Assembly (NCBI GenBank): GCA_963930055.1
Contig: CAWVKS010000010.1
Coordinates: 186,001 to 250,000, forward strand
Length of the DNA stretch: 64,000 nucleotides
Source: Pullichristensenella sp963930055
GTDB lineage: Bacteria; Bacillota; Clostridia; Christensenellales; Aristaeellaceae
Direction of reading: 5' to 3'
In this document: positions 47,576-56,360 of the stretch, piece by piece
Layout of the letters: every line of letters begins with the position of its first letter
Numbering within the stretch: the stretch's first letter is position 1
Translations under genes and position numbers: made by a program
Notes under the pieces: model-generated
Databases searched by the model: none
What the model was told of the DNA's origin: nothing
The model's input: only the letters and a program-made list of their open reading frames with translations

Positions 47576-48418
47576 GTGGACATCCGTACCGTGGGCGTCA
47601 TGTGGAACCCGAAGAAGTCGGCGGGCCTGCCCGTCGCCCGGAGGGTCATCAACGTGCTCGAGGGGCACGACGTGGCGCTGCGCCTGGATGCCAGCCTGGC
47701 CTCGGCGTTCCGACGCGAGTCTGCGACGAGCTTTGCCGATTGCGACCTGCTCTGCGTGCTCGGCGGCGATGGCACGCTTTTATCGGCGCTGGACGTCGCC
47801 ATCCCCAACGATATACCCATGCTCGGCATTGACCTCGGGCGCGTCGGCTTTCTCTCCGAAGTGGAGCCGGACGACCTCGAGGAAGATTTTGAGCGCCTCT
47901 TTGCCGGCGCGGGAACGATGGAGAACCGCATGATCATGGAGATCGAGGGGGAAAACGCCCAGAGCATGTTCGCCCTCAACGAGATCTGCATCATGCGCCG
48001 CGGCCGCTCGGTGGGTATACTGTCTGTGGAACTGATGGTGAACGGCACGCTCTTGGACCGCATCTCCGGCGACGGCCTCATCGTCGCCAGCGCCACGGGA
48101 TCGACAGCCTATTCGCTTTCCGCCGGCGGGCCGATCGTCTCGCCGGGGCTGGATTGCTTCGTGCTCACGCCGGTCTGCCCGCATACGATGAGCGCGCGGC
48201 CCTTCGTGGCCTCTGCCGGCGACCGCATCAGCGTGCGCGTGCTGGGCGACGCCTCCGCCACCCACGCCGTTCTCGACGGCCGGCGCACCTTGGAGCTGTC
48301 CGAGGAGCGCTCGCAGATCACCATCGTCAAGAGCATGCGCACAGCGCGCTTCGTGCGCCTGCGGGAGCGCGACTATTTCGGGCTGCTGCGCAAAAAACTT
48401 TCGCAGTGGACGCATTGA
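47576..48418 (+). CDS. nadK: NAD kinase
   Basis: Makes NADP from NAD and ATP (280 residues). The GGDGT motif is at 63-67 (VLGGDGTLLS), followed by LGIDLGRVGFL. ISGDGLIVASATGSTAYSLSAGGPIV is the second conserved block. GTG 47576 is preferred because GGGGAG lies nine bases upstream, whereas the in-frame GTG at 47567 touches it. A weak promoter-like TATACC occurs near 47542. Confidence 0.96.
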   Translation: MDIRTVGVMWNPKKSAGLPVARRVINVLEGHDVALRLDASLASAFRRESATSFADCDLLCVLGGDGTLLSALDVAIPNDIPMLGIDLGRVGFLSEVEPDDLEEDFERLFAGAGTMENRMIMEIEGENAQSMFALNEICIMRRGRSVGILSVELMVNGTLLDRISGDGLIVASATGSTAYSLSAGGPIVSPGLDCFVLTPVCPHTMSARPFVASAGDRISVRVLGDASATHAVLDGRRTLELSEERSQITIVKSMRTARFVRLRERDYFGLLRKKLSQWTH

Positions 48419-48446
48419 ACCTCAAAAAACACCAGGAGGCTCCGGG

Positions 48447-48899
48447 ATGAAAAGCGTACGCCACGATCTGATACTGGACATCATTGATAAAAAGGACATC
48501 GAAACGCAGGAGGAACTGGCCGCGGAGCTAAATGCCCGCGGCGTAAAGGTCACGCAGGCAACGGTCTCGCGCGACATCAAGGAGCTGCGGCTTTTAAAGG
48601 TGCTTTCGGAAAACGGCGGCTATAAGTATGCCACTGCGGAGCGTGCCGAAAAAGGGATGAGCGAGCGCTTTATCCGCATACTGGCGGAATCGGTCATGTC
48701 CATCGAGAGCGCCGTCAACCTCATCGTCATCAAGACCATCTCCGCCAGCGCCCAGGCGGCGGCCGAGGCCATCGATTCCCTGAAGTGGCCGGAGCTCCTG
48801 GGCACCATCGCCGGGGACAACACCATACTGGTCATCGCGCGCTCGGAGGAGGCGGTCGAAACCGTCGTCAGCCGCTTCCACGCGCTCATCAAACGATAG
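48447..48899 (+). CDS. argR: Arginine repressor
   Basis: Hexameric arginine-sensing repressor (150 residues). The N-terminal winged helix has RHDLILDIIDKKDIETQEELA and VTQATVSRDIKELRLLKV. The C-terminal oligomerisation/arginine domain includes VIKTISASAQAAAEAID and GTIAGDNTILVIARS (arginine-binding GDNT region). AGGAGG precedes ATG 48447. No arginine biosynthesis genes are nearby, as is usual for this locus. Confidence 0.96.
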   Translation: MKSVRHDLILDIIDKKDIETQEELAAELNARGVKVTQATVSRDIKELRLLKVLSENGGYKYATAERAEKGMSERFIRILAESVMSIESAVNLIVIKTISASAQAAAEAIDSLKWPELLGTIAGDNTILVIARSEEAVETVVSRFHALIKR

Positions 48900-48911
48900 C
48901 GAGGCGCAGCC

Positions 48912-50615
48912 GTGCTTCTGGAGATCTCCATCCGCAACATTGCCCTGATCGAGCAGCTCACCATCGAGTTTGCCCAGGGCTTTAACGTGCTTACCGGCGA
49001 GACCGGCGCGGGCAAGTCCATCGTCGTGGACAGCCTGTCGCTGGCGCTTGGCGCGCGCGCCGGGCGGGAATATGTGCGCACCGGCGCGGAAAGGGCGTCT
49101 GTACAGGCGCTCTTTGACGTCTCCGACTGCCCCCGCGCCCAGGAGATGGCTGCGGGGCTCGGCGCGCCCTGCGAGGACGGCCTGCTCGCCGTCTCCCGCG
49201 AACTGGGCGCCAATGGCCGCAGCGTCTGCCGCGTGGCGGGCATGGTGGTGCCCCTTGCCGCGCTCAAAGGGCTCACTTCCCTGCTCATGGACATCCACGG
49301 GCAGCACGAACATCAGGCGCTTCTCGACCCGGAAAAACACCTCGGCTTCCTCGACGCCTATGGCGGCGGGGAGCATATCGCGCGCGTGAACGCCGTCGGC
49401 GCGGCCTACCGCGCCCGCATGCAGCTGGCCGGCAAGATCAAGGCCGCGCTCAAGGACGCGCAGGGGCGCGAGCGCGAGCTCGAGGAAACGGAGCGCCGCC
49501 TTGCCGAGATCACGGCGGCGAAACTCCGCCCCGGCGAGGAGGAGGAGCTGGAAAGCCGCGCCGCCATCCTCGAAAACGCCGAACACATCCGCGCTTCGCT
49601 TTCCGAGGCATATCAGCTCACTTACGAGGGCGCGGGCAGCGCGCAGGAGCTTTTGAGCCGCGCCGCCGCCGCGCTGGAAAGGATCGCCCCCCTCGACGCG
49701 CGCTTTTCCACACTTGCCGCCCGCCTGCGCGAGGCGTTCATCGCCGCGCAGGACGCGGGCTACGAGCTGCGCGACGCCCTGGAGGGCGTGGAGAGCGACC
49801 CGCGGGCGCTGGAAAAGGTCAATGCCCGGCTCGACCTCATCCACCGCCTTGAAGGCCGCTACGGCCCCGACCTTGCTGACGTCATCGCCTACGGCGAAGA
49901 GCTGAAGGCGCGAAAAGCGGCGCTCTCCGGCGGCGAGGCCAGCGTTTCCCAATGGAAAAAGGAGCTCAAGGCCATGGACGCCGCCCTGCGCGAGGACTGC
50001 GCCGCGCTCACCGAGGCGCGCCGGGCGCTTGCCGAAAAGCTCACCGCCGGCATCCTCAGGCACCTTGCCGACCTTGGCATGGGCAAGACGCGCTTTGAGA
50101 TCGCCGTGGAGCCGGAAAAGATCACCGCCACCGGCGGCGACCGCGTGGAAATGCGCATTTCTCCGAACCCCGGCGAACCGCTCAAGCCGCTGAACGCCAT
50201 TGCCTCCGGCGGCGAGATCTCCCGCGTGATGCTGGCGCTCAAGGCCGTCTCCGCTGACGAATACGGCGTGGGCGCGATGGTCTTTGACGAGATCGACACC
50301 GGCGTTTCCGGCCGCATGGCGCAGGCCGTGGGCGAGAAGATGGCGATGATCGCCGGCAAGCGGCAGGTGCTGTGCGTCACCCACCTTCCGCAGATCGCCG
50401 CCCTCGCCGACCGCCACTTCGTGGTGGAAAAGACGCAGGTGGGGGAGCGTACCGGCTCCACCGTGCGCGCCCTCGACGAAGATGGCCGCGCGCAGGAGAT
50501 CGCCCGCCTCATCGGCGGCGCGGAGGATTCCCCCAGCGCCCTCGGCCACGCGGAAAACATGCTCGCCGCCGCTCACCGCCGCAGGGAAGAGCTGCGCGCC
50601 CGCAAAGGGGCCTGA
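48912..50615 (+). CDS. recN: DNA repair protein RecN
   Basis: SMC-like ATPase acting in double-strand break repair (567 residues). Walker A is LTGETGAGKS (about 27-36). A DIHGQHEHQALLDPE motif follows, then two long coiled-coil arms. The C-terminal ABC signature is ASGGEISRVMLALK, with Walker B VFDEIDTGVSGRMAQ and CVTHLPQIAALAD. The start is GTG 48912, 12 nt after argR. A strong terminator follows. Confidence 0.96.
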   Translation: MLLEISIRNIALIEQLTIEFAQGFNVLTGETGAGKSIVVDSLSLALGARAGREYVRTGAERASVQALFDVSDCPRAQEMAAGLGAPCEDGLLAVSRELGANGRSVCRVAGMVVPLAALKGLTSLLMDIHGQHEHQALLDPEKHLGFLDAYGGGEHIARVNAVGAAYRARMQLAGKIKAALKDAQGRERELEETERRLAEITAAKLRPGEEEELESRAAILENAEHIRASLSEAYQLTYEGAGSAQELLSRAAAALERIAPLDARFSTLAARLREAFIAAQDAGYELRDALEGVESDPRALEKVNARLDLIHRLEGRYGPDLADVIAYGEELKARKAALSGGEASVSQWKKELKAMDAALREDCAALTEARRALAEKLTAGILRHLADLGMGKTRFEIAVEPEKITATGGDRVEMRISPNPGEPLKPLNAIASGGEISRVMLALKAVSADEYGVGAMVFDEIDTGVSGRMAQAVGEKMAMIAGKRQVLCVTHLPQIAALADRHFVVEKTQVGERTGSTVRALDEDGRAQEIARLIGGAEDSPSALGHAENMLAAAHRRREELRARKGA

Positions 50616-50628
50616 TCCCCAGAAAAAG

Positions 50629-50672
50629 CATCGTCCGCTTTCACGATCCAGTGGAAAGCGGACGATGTTTTT
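50629..50672 (+). terminator. Terminator after recN
   Basis: 14-bp perfect stem (50629-50642 with 50654-50667) followed by a T run. It ends the long spoIIIA-to-recN plus-strand block. Confidence 0.9.
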
Positions 50673-50718
50673 GCAAATGGCCGCCGCGCGGAAATGCACT
50701 GCGCGGCGGCCGCGCCTT

Positions 50719-52167
50719 TTAATACGCCTTGGCGAAGTAGATGAGTTTTTCAGCGGGCTTGCCGCAGACGACGCACTTGTCGGAGGGCATGCCGCTCTGG
50801 TCGAAGGGCATGTTGCGCGTGGAGGCGTTGTAAAGCTCCTTGACCTTGTCCTCGCATTCGCGGCAGCCGCACCACGCGGCCTTGACAAAGCCGTTCTGCA
50901 CGCCCTTTTCCAGCTCTTCCAGCGTGGTGGCGGTGTAGATGTGGGCGTCGCGGAAGGCGCGCGCCTGCTCGAACATGGTGGTGTGGATGTCGTCAAGCAG
51001 CGCCTTGACGGTATCGGCGATGCCGTCAAGCTCCAGCGGCTTTTTCTCCAGCGTGTCGCGGCGCATGGACATGGCCACGCCGTTTTCGATGTCGCGCGGG
51101 CCGAGCTCCAGGCGCACGGGCACGCCCTTCATCTCCCACTCGTTGAACTTCCAGCCGGCGGAATAGGTGTCGCGGTCGTCCAGTTCCACGCGCAGCCCGG
51201 CGGCCTCCAACTCGGCCTTGAGGGCGCGGGCGCGCTCCAGCACGCCCTCCTTGTGCATGGCGATGGGGAGGATGACCACCTGGATGGGCGCCACGCGCGG
51301 CGGCAGTTTCAGGCCGCGCTCGTCGCCATGGGTCATGACGATGGCGCCGATAAGGCGCGTGGAAGTGCCCCAGCTCGTCTCATGGGCGTACTCCAGCTTG
51401 CCCTCTTTGGACAGGAACTGTATGCCGTAGGCCTCGGAGAAATTGGTGCCAAAGTTGTGCGTGGTGCCGGCCTGCAACGCCTTGCCGTCCTGCATCATCG
51501 CCTCCATGGAATACGTGGCGCGCGCGCCGGCGAACTTTTCCTTGTCGGTCTTGCGCCCGGTCAGCACCGGCAGGGCGAGCACGTTCTCGGCAAAGTCGCG
51601 GTACACCTCCAGCATCTGAAGCGTCTCTTCCTGCGCTTCTTCGGGCGTTGCGTGGATGGTGTGTCCCTCCTGCCACCAAAATTCGCTGGTGCGCAAAAAC
51701 GGCCGCGTGGTCTTTTCCCAGCGCATCACCGAGCACCACTGGTTGTACTTCATCGGCAGATCGCGCCAGGACTGCACCCACTTGGCGTACATGGTGCAGA
51801 AAAGCGTCTCCGAGGTCGGGCGGATGGCCAGGCGCTCGGGCAGCACCTCGTTGCCGCCCTGCGTCACCCAGGCGACCTCCGGCGCGAAGCCCTCGACGTG
51901 CTCGGCTTCCTTGAGCAGCAGGCTCTCGGGGATGAGCATCGGCATGGCCACGTTCTGGTGCCCCGTGGCCTTGAAGCGCTTGTCCAGCTCCGCCTGCATG
52001 CGCTCCCACAGCGCGTAGCCGTAGGGCTTGATGACCATGCAGCCGCGCACGGGCGCGTAGTCCACCAGGTCGGTCTTGAGGATGACATCGGTATACCACT
52101 GGGAAAAGTCCTCACTGCGGGGCGTGATGTGCGCCACAAATTCCTGCTTGTCGTTTTTCTTGCCCAT
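50719..52167 (-). CDS. proS: Proline--tRNA ligase, archaeal/eukaryotic type
   Basis: Class II synthetase for tRNA-Pro (482 residues). It belongs to the shorter ProS type 3 group, which lacks the INS editing domain and has a C-terminal zinc-binding extension. The extension shows AAWCGCRECEDKVKELY and DKCVVCGKPAEKLIYFAKAY, ending in the typical aromatic Tyr. Core motifs: AIRPTSETLF, WEKTTRPFLRTSEFWWQEGHT and THGDERGLKLPP. ATG 52167 is chosen over an in-frame upstream codon because GGAGGG precedes it. Because it lacks the INS domain, trans-editing by YbaK (21919-22403) is functionally relevant. Confidence 0.96.
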   Translation of the reverse strand: MGKKNDKQEFVAHITPRSEDFSQWYTDVILKTDLVDYAPVRGCMVIKPYGYALWERMQAELDKRFKATGHQNVAMPMLIPESLLLKEAEHVEGFAPEVAWVTQGGNEVLPERLAIRPTSETLFCTMYAKWVQSWRDLPMKYNQWCSVMRWEKTTRPFLRTSEFWWQEGHTIHATPEEAQEETLQMLEVYRDFAENVLALPVLTGRKTDKEKFAGARATYSMEAMMQDGKALQAGTTHNFGTNFSEAYGIQFLSKEGKLEYAHETSWGTSTRLIGAIVMTHGDERGLKLPPRVAPIQVVILPIAMHKEGVLERARALKAELEAAGLRVELDDRDTYSAGWKFNEWEMKGVPVRLELGPRDIENGVAMSMRRDTLEKKPLELDGIADTVKALLDDIHTTMFEQARAFRDAHIYTATTLEELEKGVQNGFVKAAWCGCRECEDKVKELYNASTRNMPFDQSGMPSDKCVVCGKPAEKLIYFAKAY

Positions 52168-52178
52168 GTGCTTCCCTC

Positions 52179-52412
52179 CAAAAAAATCCCTCCGCCCCTT
52201 GCATGGGCGAAGGTCAGTTCGCGGTACCACCGTGCTTTGTGCTCAGCGCCCCTAACGCGGGCGAAACGGCGGGATTTCCTCGCAAACGCGAAGCGTTCTC
52301 CCGCGCGCTCGGGAAGCCGGAGCCCTCAACCCCGCGCCGCGCGCCTCGCAGCCTTGGGCGCGCTCTCTTGGGACGCGGCGGATGCGGCTTTTTCCGTCAT
52401 CGCGCTTATCTG
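52179..52412 (-). promoter_or_regulatory. T-box leader (proline) controlling proS
   Basis: Minus-strand leader with the T-box motif GGTGGTACCGC (about 52221-52231) and a terminator stem CCTTCGCCC/GGGGCGGAGG, followed by seven T (52179-52213). Proline is inferred from the downstream gene. Confidence 0.88.
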
Positions 52413-52418
52413 TCTGAC

Positions 52419-52447
52419 ATTATAGCCCCTTTTCCCCGGAAAGGCAA
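52419..52447 (-). promoter_or_regulatory. Promoter of proS
   Basis: Minus strand TTGCCT (52442-52447) and TATAAT (52419-52424), 17-bp spacer. It lies just beyond the end of the ABC transporter operon. Confidence 0.82.
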
Positions 52448-52459
52448 GCGAAACTTCGG

Positions 52460-53221
52460 TTAATCCGGCACGAAGCGGGGGTAGGGATCGCGCTTCACCG
52501 CGCCGGATACGCCGTAGACTTCGGAAAGCAGCGCCGGCGTGAGCACATCCGCGGGCGCGCCGTCCGCGCGCAGGCGGCCGCGGCTGAGCACCGCCAGACG
52601 GTCGCAAAAGCGCGCGGCCAGGTCGATGTCGTGCATCACCAGCACCACGGCGCGCCCCTCCCCGGCCAGCGTCCGCAAAAGCCGCAAGATCTCCAACTGA
52701 TAGCGTATGTCCAGGTTGGCCACCGGCTCATCCAACAGCAGCACGCCCGCTTCCTGCGCCAGCGCCCGGGCGATGAGCACCCGCTGCCATTCGCCGCCGG
52801 ACAGCGAGCGCGCCTCGCGCTCGGAGTGCGCCTCCACGCCGGTGCGCCGCATGGCTTCCCGGGCGATCTCAATATCCCTGCCGCTCTCGCGTCCGAGGCG
52901 GGGGATGTAGGCGTGCCGCCCCATCAGGACCACGTCCAGCGCCGTGAATCCCTCCGGCGGCGTCGCGGACTGCGGCACCAGCGAAAGCGCGCGCGCCAAT
53001 GCCCGGGGGCGCAAGGCATGCACGGGCGCGTTATTGAGCAGCACATCGCCCGCCTGCGGCCTGAGCGCCCCGCACATCAGGCGGATGAGCGTGCTCTTGC
53101 CCGAGCCGTTCGGCCCCAAAAGGCCCAGCACTTCGCCGCCGCGCGCTTCCAGCGATACGCCGGTGAGCGTCCTGTCGCGCCCCGGATAGCCAAATTCGAT
53201 GTTTTGCACGGTGAGCATCAT
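52460..53221 (-). CDS. ABC transporter ATP-binding protein, FecE/BtuD type
   Basis: ATPase of an iron-siderophore, heme or cobalamin importer (253 residues). Walker A is LLGPNGSGKST, the Q-loop lies in LVPQSA, the signature is LSGGEWQRV, Walker B is VLLLDEPVANLD, and the switch is VMHDIDLAARF. The length and the long segment before the signature fit the FecE class. Its start overlaps the permease stop by 4 nt. No periplasmic/lipoprotein binding-protein gene is adjacent, so substrate specificity cannot be read from context. Confidence 0.92.
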   Translation of the reverse strand: MMLTVQNIEFGYPGRDRTLTGVSLEARGGEVLGLLGPNGSGKSTLIRLMCGALRPQAGDVLLNNAPVHALRPRALARALSLVPQSATPPEGFTALDVVLMGRHAYIPRLGRESGRDIEIAREAMRRTGVEAHSEREARSLSGGEWQRVLIARALAQEAGVLLLDEPVANLDIRYQLEILRLLRTLAGEGRAVVLVMHDIDLAARFCDRLAVLSRGRLRADGAPADVLTPALLSEVYGVSGAVKRDPYPRFVPD

Positions 53222-54252
53222 GTGCGCCCTCCCCGGTAACGGCGGATGAGTACGAGGAAAAACGGGCCGCCGAACAGCGAAGTCGTCACGCCCACAGGAA
53301 GCTCCGCCGGCGCGAACAAAGAGCGCGAAAGCGCGTCCGCCAGCATCAAAAACAGCCCGCCCGCCAGCGCCGAGAGCGGCAAAAGCGAGCGGTGGTCCGC
53401 CCCCGTCAGCCGCCGCACCGCGTGCGGGGCGGTCAGCCCCACAAAGCCGATCACGCCGCTTACGGAGACCGCCGTGGCCGTCAAAAGCGTCGAGAGCAGC
53501 AGCGCCATCAGCCGCACACTGGGCGCGTCCACGCCCAACATGCGCGCGTCGCCCCCGGCGCTGACGGCGTTAAGGTCGCGCGCGAGCGCCATGGAGCCGG
53601 TCAGGGCGACGAGCAGTACCGCCGCTACCAGCGCCACGTCGCCGTAGCTGGCCGAGGCAAAGCTCCCCAGCGTCCACATATAGACGCTTTCCAGCGCCTC
53701 ATGGTTGACGGACAAAAGTCCCGAGAGCAGCGCCGAGAGGAAGGAACTGACCGCCACGCCGCACAAAAGCAGCGTCGTCAGCCCGCCGCGCCCCAGGCCG
53801 GCGATGCCCATCACCAGCAAAACCGCCAGCGCCCCGCCGGCAAAGGCGCACAGGGAAACGGCGGAAAAACCCAGCAAAGACGCCTGCAAGCCCAGCAACA
53901 TGGCCGCCGCCGCGCCCAGCGCCGCCCCGGAGGAGACGCCCAACAGCCCCGGCTCGGCCATGGGGTTGCGGAACACGCCTTGCATCAGCGCCCCGGACAC
54001 GGCCAGCGCCGCGCCCACCACATAGGCAAGCAGCGAGCGAGGCAGGCGGATGCCCCAGATGACCAGTCCCGCCGTCGCGTCCGTCCCGCCCCCGCCAAGG
54101 CGCGAAAACAGCGCCTCCCACACGTCGCGGAAAGCGTAGGGCGCGCTGCCTGCGCACAGGCAGGCAAACAGCGCCAGTATGGAAACCAGCAACAAAACAG
54201 CGCAGGCGCGCGCCACATAGCCGCGCCTGCGTATGTAGGAAGAAGCGCGCAT
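53218..54252 (-). CDS. FecCD-family ABC transporter permease
   Basis: Inner-membrane permease (344 residues, about ten TM helices) for iron complexes, heme or vitamin B12. Family motifs are IRLPRSLLAYVVGAALAVSGALMQGVFRNPMAEPGLLG (the N-terminal block, cited in parts: RLPRSLLAYVVGAAL and RNPMAEPGLLGVSSGA), then GFVGLTAPHAVRRLTG and LPVGVTTSLFGGPFFLVL. ATG 54252 is one nucleotide from the preceding PH-domain gene, so the three genes form an operon. Confidence 0.93.
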   Translation of the reverse strand: MRASSYIRRRGYVARACAVLLLVSILALFACLCAGSAPYAFRDVWEALFSRLGGGGTDATAGLVIWGIRLPRSLLAYVVGAALAVSGALMQGVFRNPMAEPGLLGVSSGAALGAAAAMLLGLQASLLGFSAVSLCAFAGGALAVLLVMGIAGLGRGGLTTLLLCGVAVSSFLSALLSGLLSVNHEALESVYMWTLGSFASASYGDVALVAAVLLVALTGSMALARDLNAVSAGGDARMLGVDAPSVRLMALLLSTLLTATAVSVSGVIGFVGLTAPHAVRRLTGADHRSLLPLSALAGGLFLMLADALSRSLFAPAELPVGVTTSLFGGPFFLVLIRRYRGGRT

Positions 54253-54253
54253 G

Positions 54254-54679
54254 CTATTCCCCGTGACCGTCGTCCATGCCCTCGTCGGCGGCAGTGTCGA
54301 GCTCCTCGTCGAAATTGTTGTCCGGGTCGTTTAAGTCGCTGCCGTCGATCAGCTCGTTGACGCGCACGCGGCGCTCCAGCTTCATCTTCTCCACCTGCTC
54401 GTGGATCATCTCCTTGACCTTTTCCGAATGGCGGACGTTCTTCACGTCCAGCTCCGGGCAGGTGTGGTCCGAGGAGCAGATATGCACCGTGCCCACGCCG
54501 AAGATGCGCTGCCCAAACGAGCGGCGCAGGCTGATGTCGCGGATGCGGTAGAGTATGATCTCCTCCGTGCGCAGGTTGAAAAGGCCGGTCTTGATAAACA
54601 GCCGGTCCTCGGAAAGCGAGTAGATGGTGAAGGTTATCGGCATGCCGAGTATACGCTTTCTGTCTTTCCAAAGGATCAT
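54254..54679 (-). CDS. Bacterial PH-domain protein
   Basis: Small protein (141 residues) with a bacterial PH-like domain at about 5-95 (ITFTIYSLSEDRLFIKTGLFNLRTEE-type; key parts YSLSEDRLFIKTG and EEIILYRIRDISLRRS). It ends with a basic helix and an acidic tail (DEELDTAADEGMDDGHGE). No TM helix is present. ATG 54679 has GGGAGGTG upstream. A TATACT (54698-54703) is very near, so the leader would be short. It is first in an operon with the FecCD permease and ATPase; the reason for this link is unknown. Confidence 0.8.
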   Translation of the reverse strand: MILWKDRKRILGMPITFTIYSLSEDRLFIKTGLFNLRTEEIILYRIRDISLRRSFGQRIFGVGTVHICSSDHTCPELDVKNVRHSEKVKEMIHEQVEKMKLERRVRVNELIDGSDLNDPDNNFDEELDTAADEGMDDGHGE

Positions 54680-54780
54680 TGCGATCACCTCCCTATCAGT
54701 ATACACCAACGCGCCGCGAAAAGCAATTCCTTAACAGGGAGGGTGTATAATGAAAAAAACATCTCTGCGAGGGAAGATCT

Positions 54781-55671
54781 ATGTACGAGTGTGTCCAAGT
54801 GGGGGAAAACACGTTTTTCATGGACTGCCCCAGCCGCGTGGGCATTTACCGCGACGGCGGGACGGCGTGGCTCATCGACTCCGGCAGCGACAAGGACGCG
54901 GCCAAGAAAGTCCTCAAGATACTCGATGGCCTTGGCTTGCGCCTCGAGGCCGCCATCGTTACCCACTATCACGCCGACCACACCGGCGGCGCGGCGCTTT
55001 TGCAGCAGCGCACGAATTGCCGTCTCTACCTGACCGCGCCGACCGCGCCGGGCGACTTCCCGGAGATCAACACCGCCCTGCTCTTCGGCGCGCACCCGCC
55101 CAAGCCGCTGCGCACGAAGTTTTTCCTGGCGCAGAGCGCCCGCTACGAGCCGGCCGAGTCCGCGCCCCTGCCCGGGGGCATGCGCCTTGTCCGCCTGGAC
55201 GGCCACGCCTTTGCCCAGCTCGGCGTCTGTACGCCAGACGACATCTGGTTCCTCGGCGACGCCGTAGCCAGCGAACATACGTTTGATAAGTATAAACTGA
55301 CCTACCTCTACGACGTGGAGAAGTTTCTGGGGACGCTCGACACGGTCGCCGGCCTGCAAGGCAAGTCCTTCATCCCCGCCCACGTCGCGCCCTTTGAGGA
55401 CGCCGCCGCCGTCGTTGGGAGCAACCGCCGCTGGGTCTATGAGACGGGCGACTGCATCGTCGAGCTGTTGCGCGCGCCCATGACCTTTGAGGCGCTCCTC
55501 AAGGCCATCTTCGACCGCTACGATCTGCAGATGACCTTCGGCCAGCACACGCTGCTGGGCGCGACCGTGCGCGCGTTCCTCACCTGGTTGATGGACGCGG
55601 GCCGCGTCAGTTATTTCTGCGAGGACAATCTGCTCTACTGGAAGGCCGCGGAAGCGGGGGAGGGGCAGTGA
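54781..55671 (+). CDS. MBL-fold metallo-hydrolase
   Basis: Metallo-beta-lactamase-fold hydrolase (296 residues). The metal-binding THYHADHTGG motif is intact, with DGHAFAQLG and IPAHVAPFED supplying later ligands. The N-terminus VGIYRDGGTAWLIDSGSDKDA is typical of the superfamily. A C-terminal helical region (about 215-290) with FGQHTLLGATVRAFLTWL resembles the winged-helix tail of glyoxalase-II-like MBL proteins. GAGGGA precedes ATG 54781. Its stop overlaps the next gene by 1 nt. The substrate is unknown; this is not evidence of a beta-lactamase. Confidence 0.88.
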   Translation: MYECVQVGENTFFMDCPSRVGIYRDGGTAWLIDSGSDKDAAKKVLKILDGLGLRLEAAIVTHYHADHTGGAALLQQRTNCRLYLTAPTAPGDFPEINTALLFGAHPPKPLRTKFFLAQSARYEPAESAPLPGGMRLVRLDGHAFAQLGVCTPDDIWFLGDAVASEHTFDKYKLTYLYDVEKFLGTLDTVAGLQGKSFIPAHVAPFEDAAAVVGSNRRWVYETGDCIVELLRAPMTFEALLKAIFDRYDLQMTFGQHTLLGATVRAFLTWLMDAGRVSYFCEDNLLYWKAAEAGEGQ

Positions 55672-56300
55672 TGTTTGGCCCCGACCCCAATGCCGTCCAC
55701 CCCAACCCCGCGGTTCCCAGCGTCTGCTTCATCAAAAATACCGTCACGCGCCCCAACATCGTCGTCGGCGACTACACCTATTACGACGACCCCGTGGACT
55801 CGGAACACTTTGAGGAACACGTCACCCATCATTACGAGTTCCTTGGCGACAAGCTCGTCATCGGCAAGTTCTGCGCCATCGCCCGGGGCGTGACGTTTAT
55901 CATGAACGGCGCCAACCACCGCATGTGTTCGGCCACCACCTACCCCTTCAACATCATGGGCGGCGGCTGGGAAAAAAGCACGCCGCGCCTCGAGGACCTG
56001 CCCTATAAGGGAGATACCGTGCTCGGCAACGACGTGTGGGTGGGCGAGCGCGTCACCTTCCTGCCCGGCGCGCGCGTGGGCGACGGGGCCATCATCGGCG
56101 CGGGCGCGGTGGTCGCGGGAAATATCCCCGCCTACGCCGTAGCCGTGGGCAACCCCTGCAAAGTGGCAAAGATGCGCTTTGACGAGGCCGCCATCCGCCG
56201 CCTGCTCGCCCTGCGCTGGTGGGACTGGCCGGCGGAGAAGATCTTTCAAAACCTCGAGGCGCTCACAAGCGGCGACCTTCATAAACTGCTGTCCCTGTGA
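55671..56300 (+). CDS. Vat-like (CatB-related) xenobiotic O-acetyltransferase
   Basis: Left-handed beta-helix acetyltransferase (209 residues). It resembles streptogramin A acetyltransferases (VatA/VatD): GPDPNAVHP at the start, VGDYTYYDD, HYEFLGDKLVIGKFC, FIMNGANHRM with the catalytic-type His83, GWEKSTPRLEDLPYKGD, NDVWVG and NPCKVAKMRF. In Vat enzymes this His activates the drug hydroxyl for acetylation by acetyl-CoA. ATG 55671 overlaps the MBL gene stop, with GGGGAGGGG upstream. Whether it acts on an antibiotic or a cellular sugar/lipid is not known; many chromosomal homologues are uncharacterised. Confidence 0.85.
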   Translation: MFGPDPNAVHPNPAVPSVCFIKNTVTRPNIVVGDYTYYDDPVDSEHFEEHVTHHYEFLGDKLVIGKFCAIARGVTFIMNGANHRMCSATTYPFNIMGGGWEKSTPRLEDLPYKGDTVLGNDVWVGERVTFLPGARVGDGAIIGAGAVVAGNIPAYAVAVGNPCKVAKMRFDEAAIRRLLALRWWDWPAEKIFQNLEALTSGDLHKLLSL

Positions 56301-56303
56301 CCA

Positions 56304-56343
56304 AACGCCCCCGAAAGCCGAGCGGCTGTCCGGGGGCGTTTTT
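56304..56343 (+). terminator. Terminator after the Vat-like gene
   Basis: 10-bp perfect stem (56304-56313 with 56331-56340) and a T run, in a convergent region. Confidence 0.85.
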
Positions 56344-56360
56344 GTCGGGAAGATCCGCAG

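Noticed and set aside
54741..54755. TATAAT before the MBL-fold gene as a full promoter
   Set aside because: The -10 box is perfect, but no acceptable -35 or properly spaced TG extension was found, so it is not listed as a promoter.
54781..55671. Beta-lactamase call for the MBL-fold protein
   Set aside because: Only the general metal-binding fold is visible. The lack of a signal peptide and the C-terminal helical region point to a cytoplasmic hydrolase.
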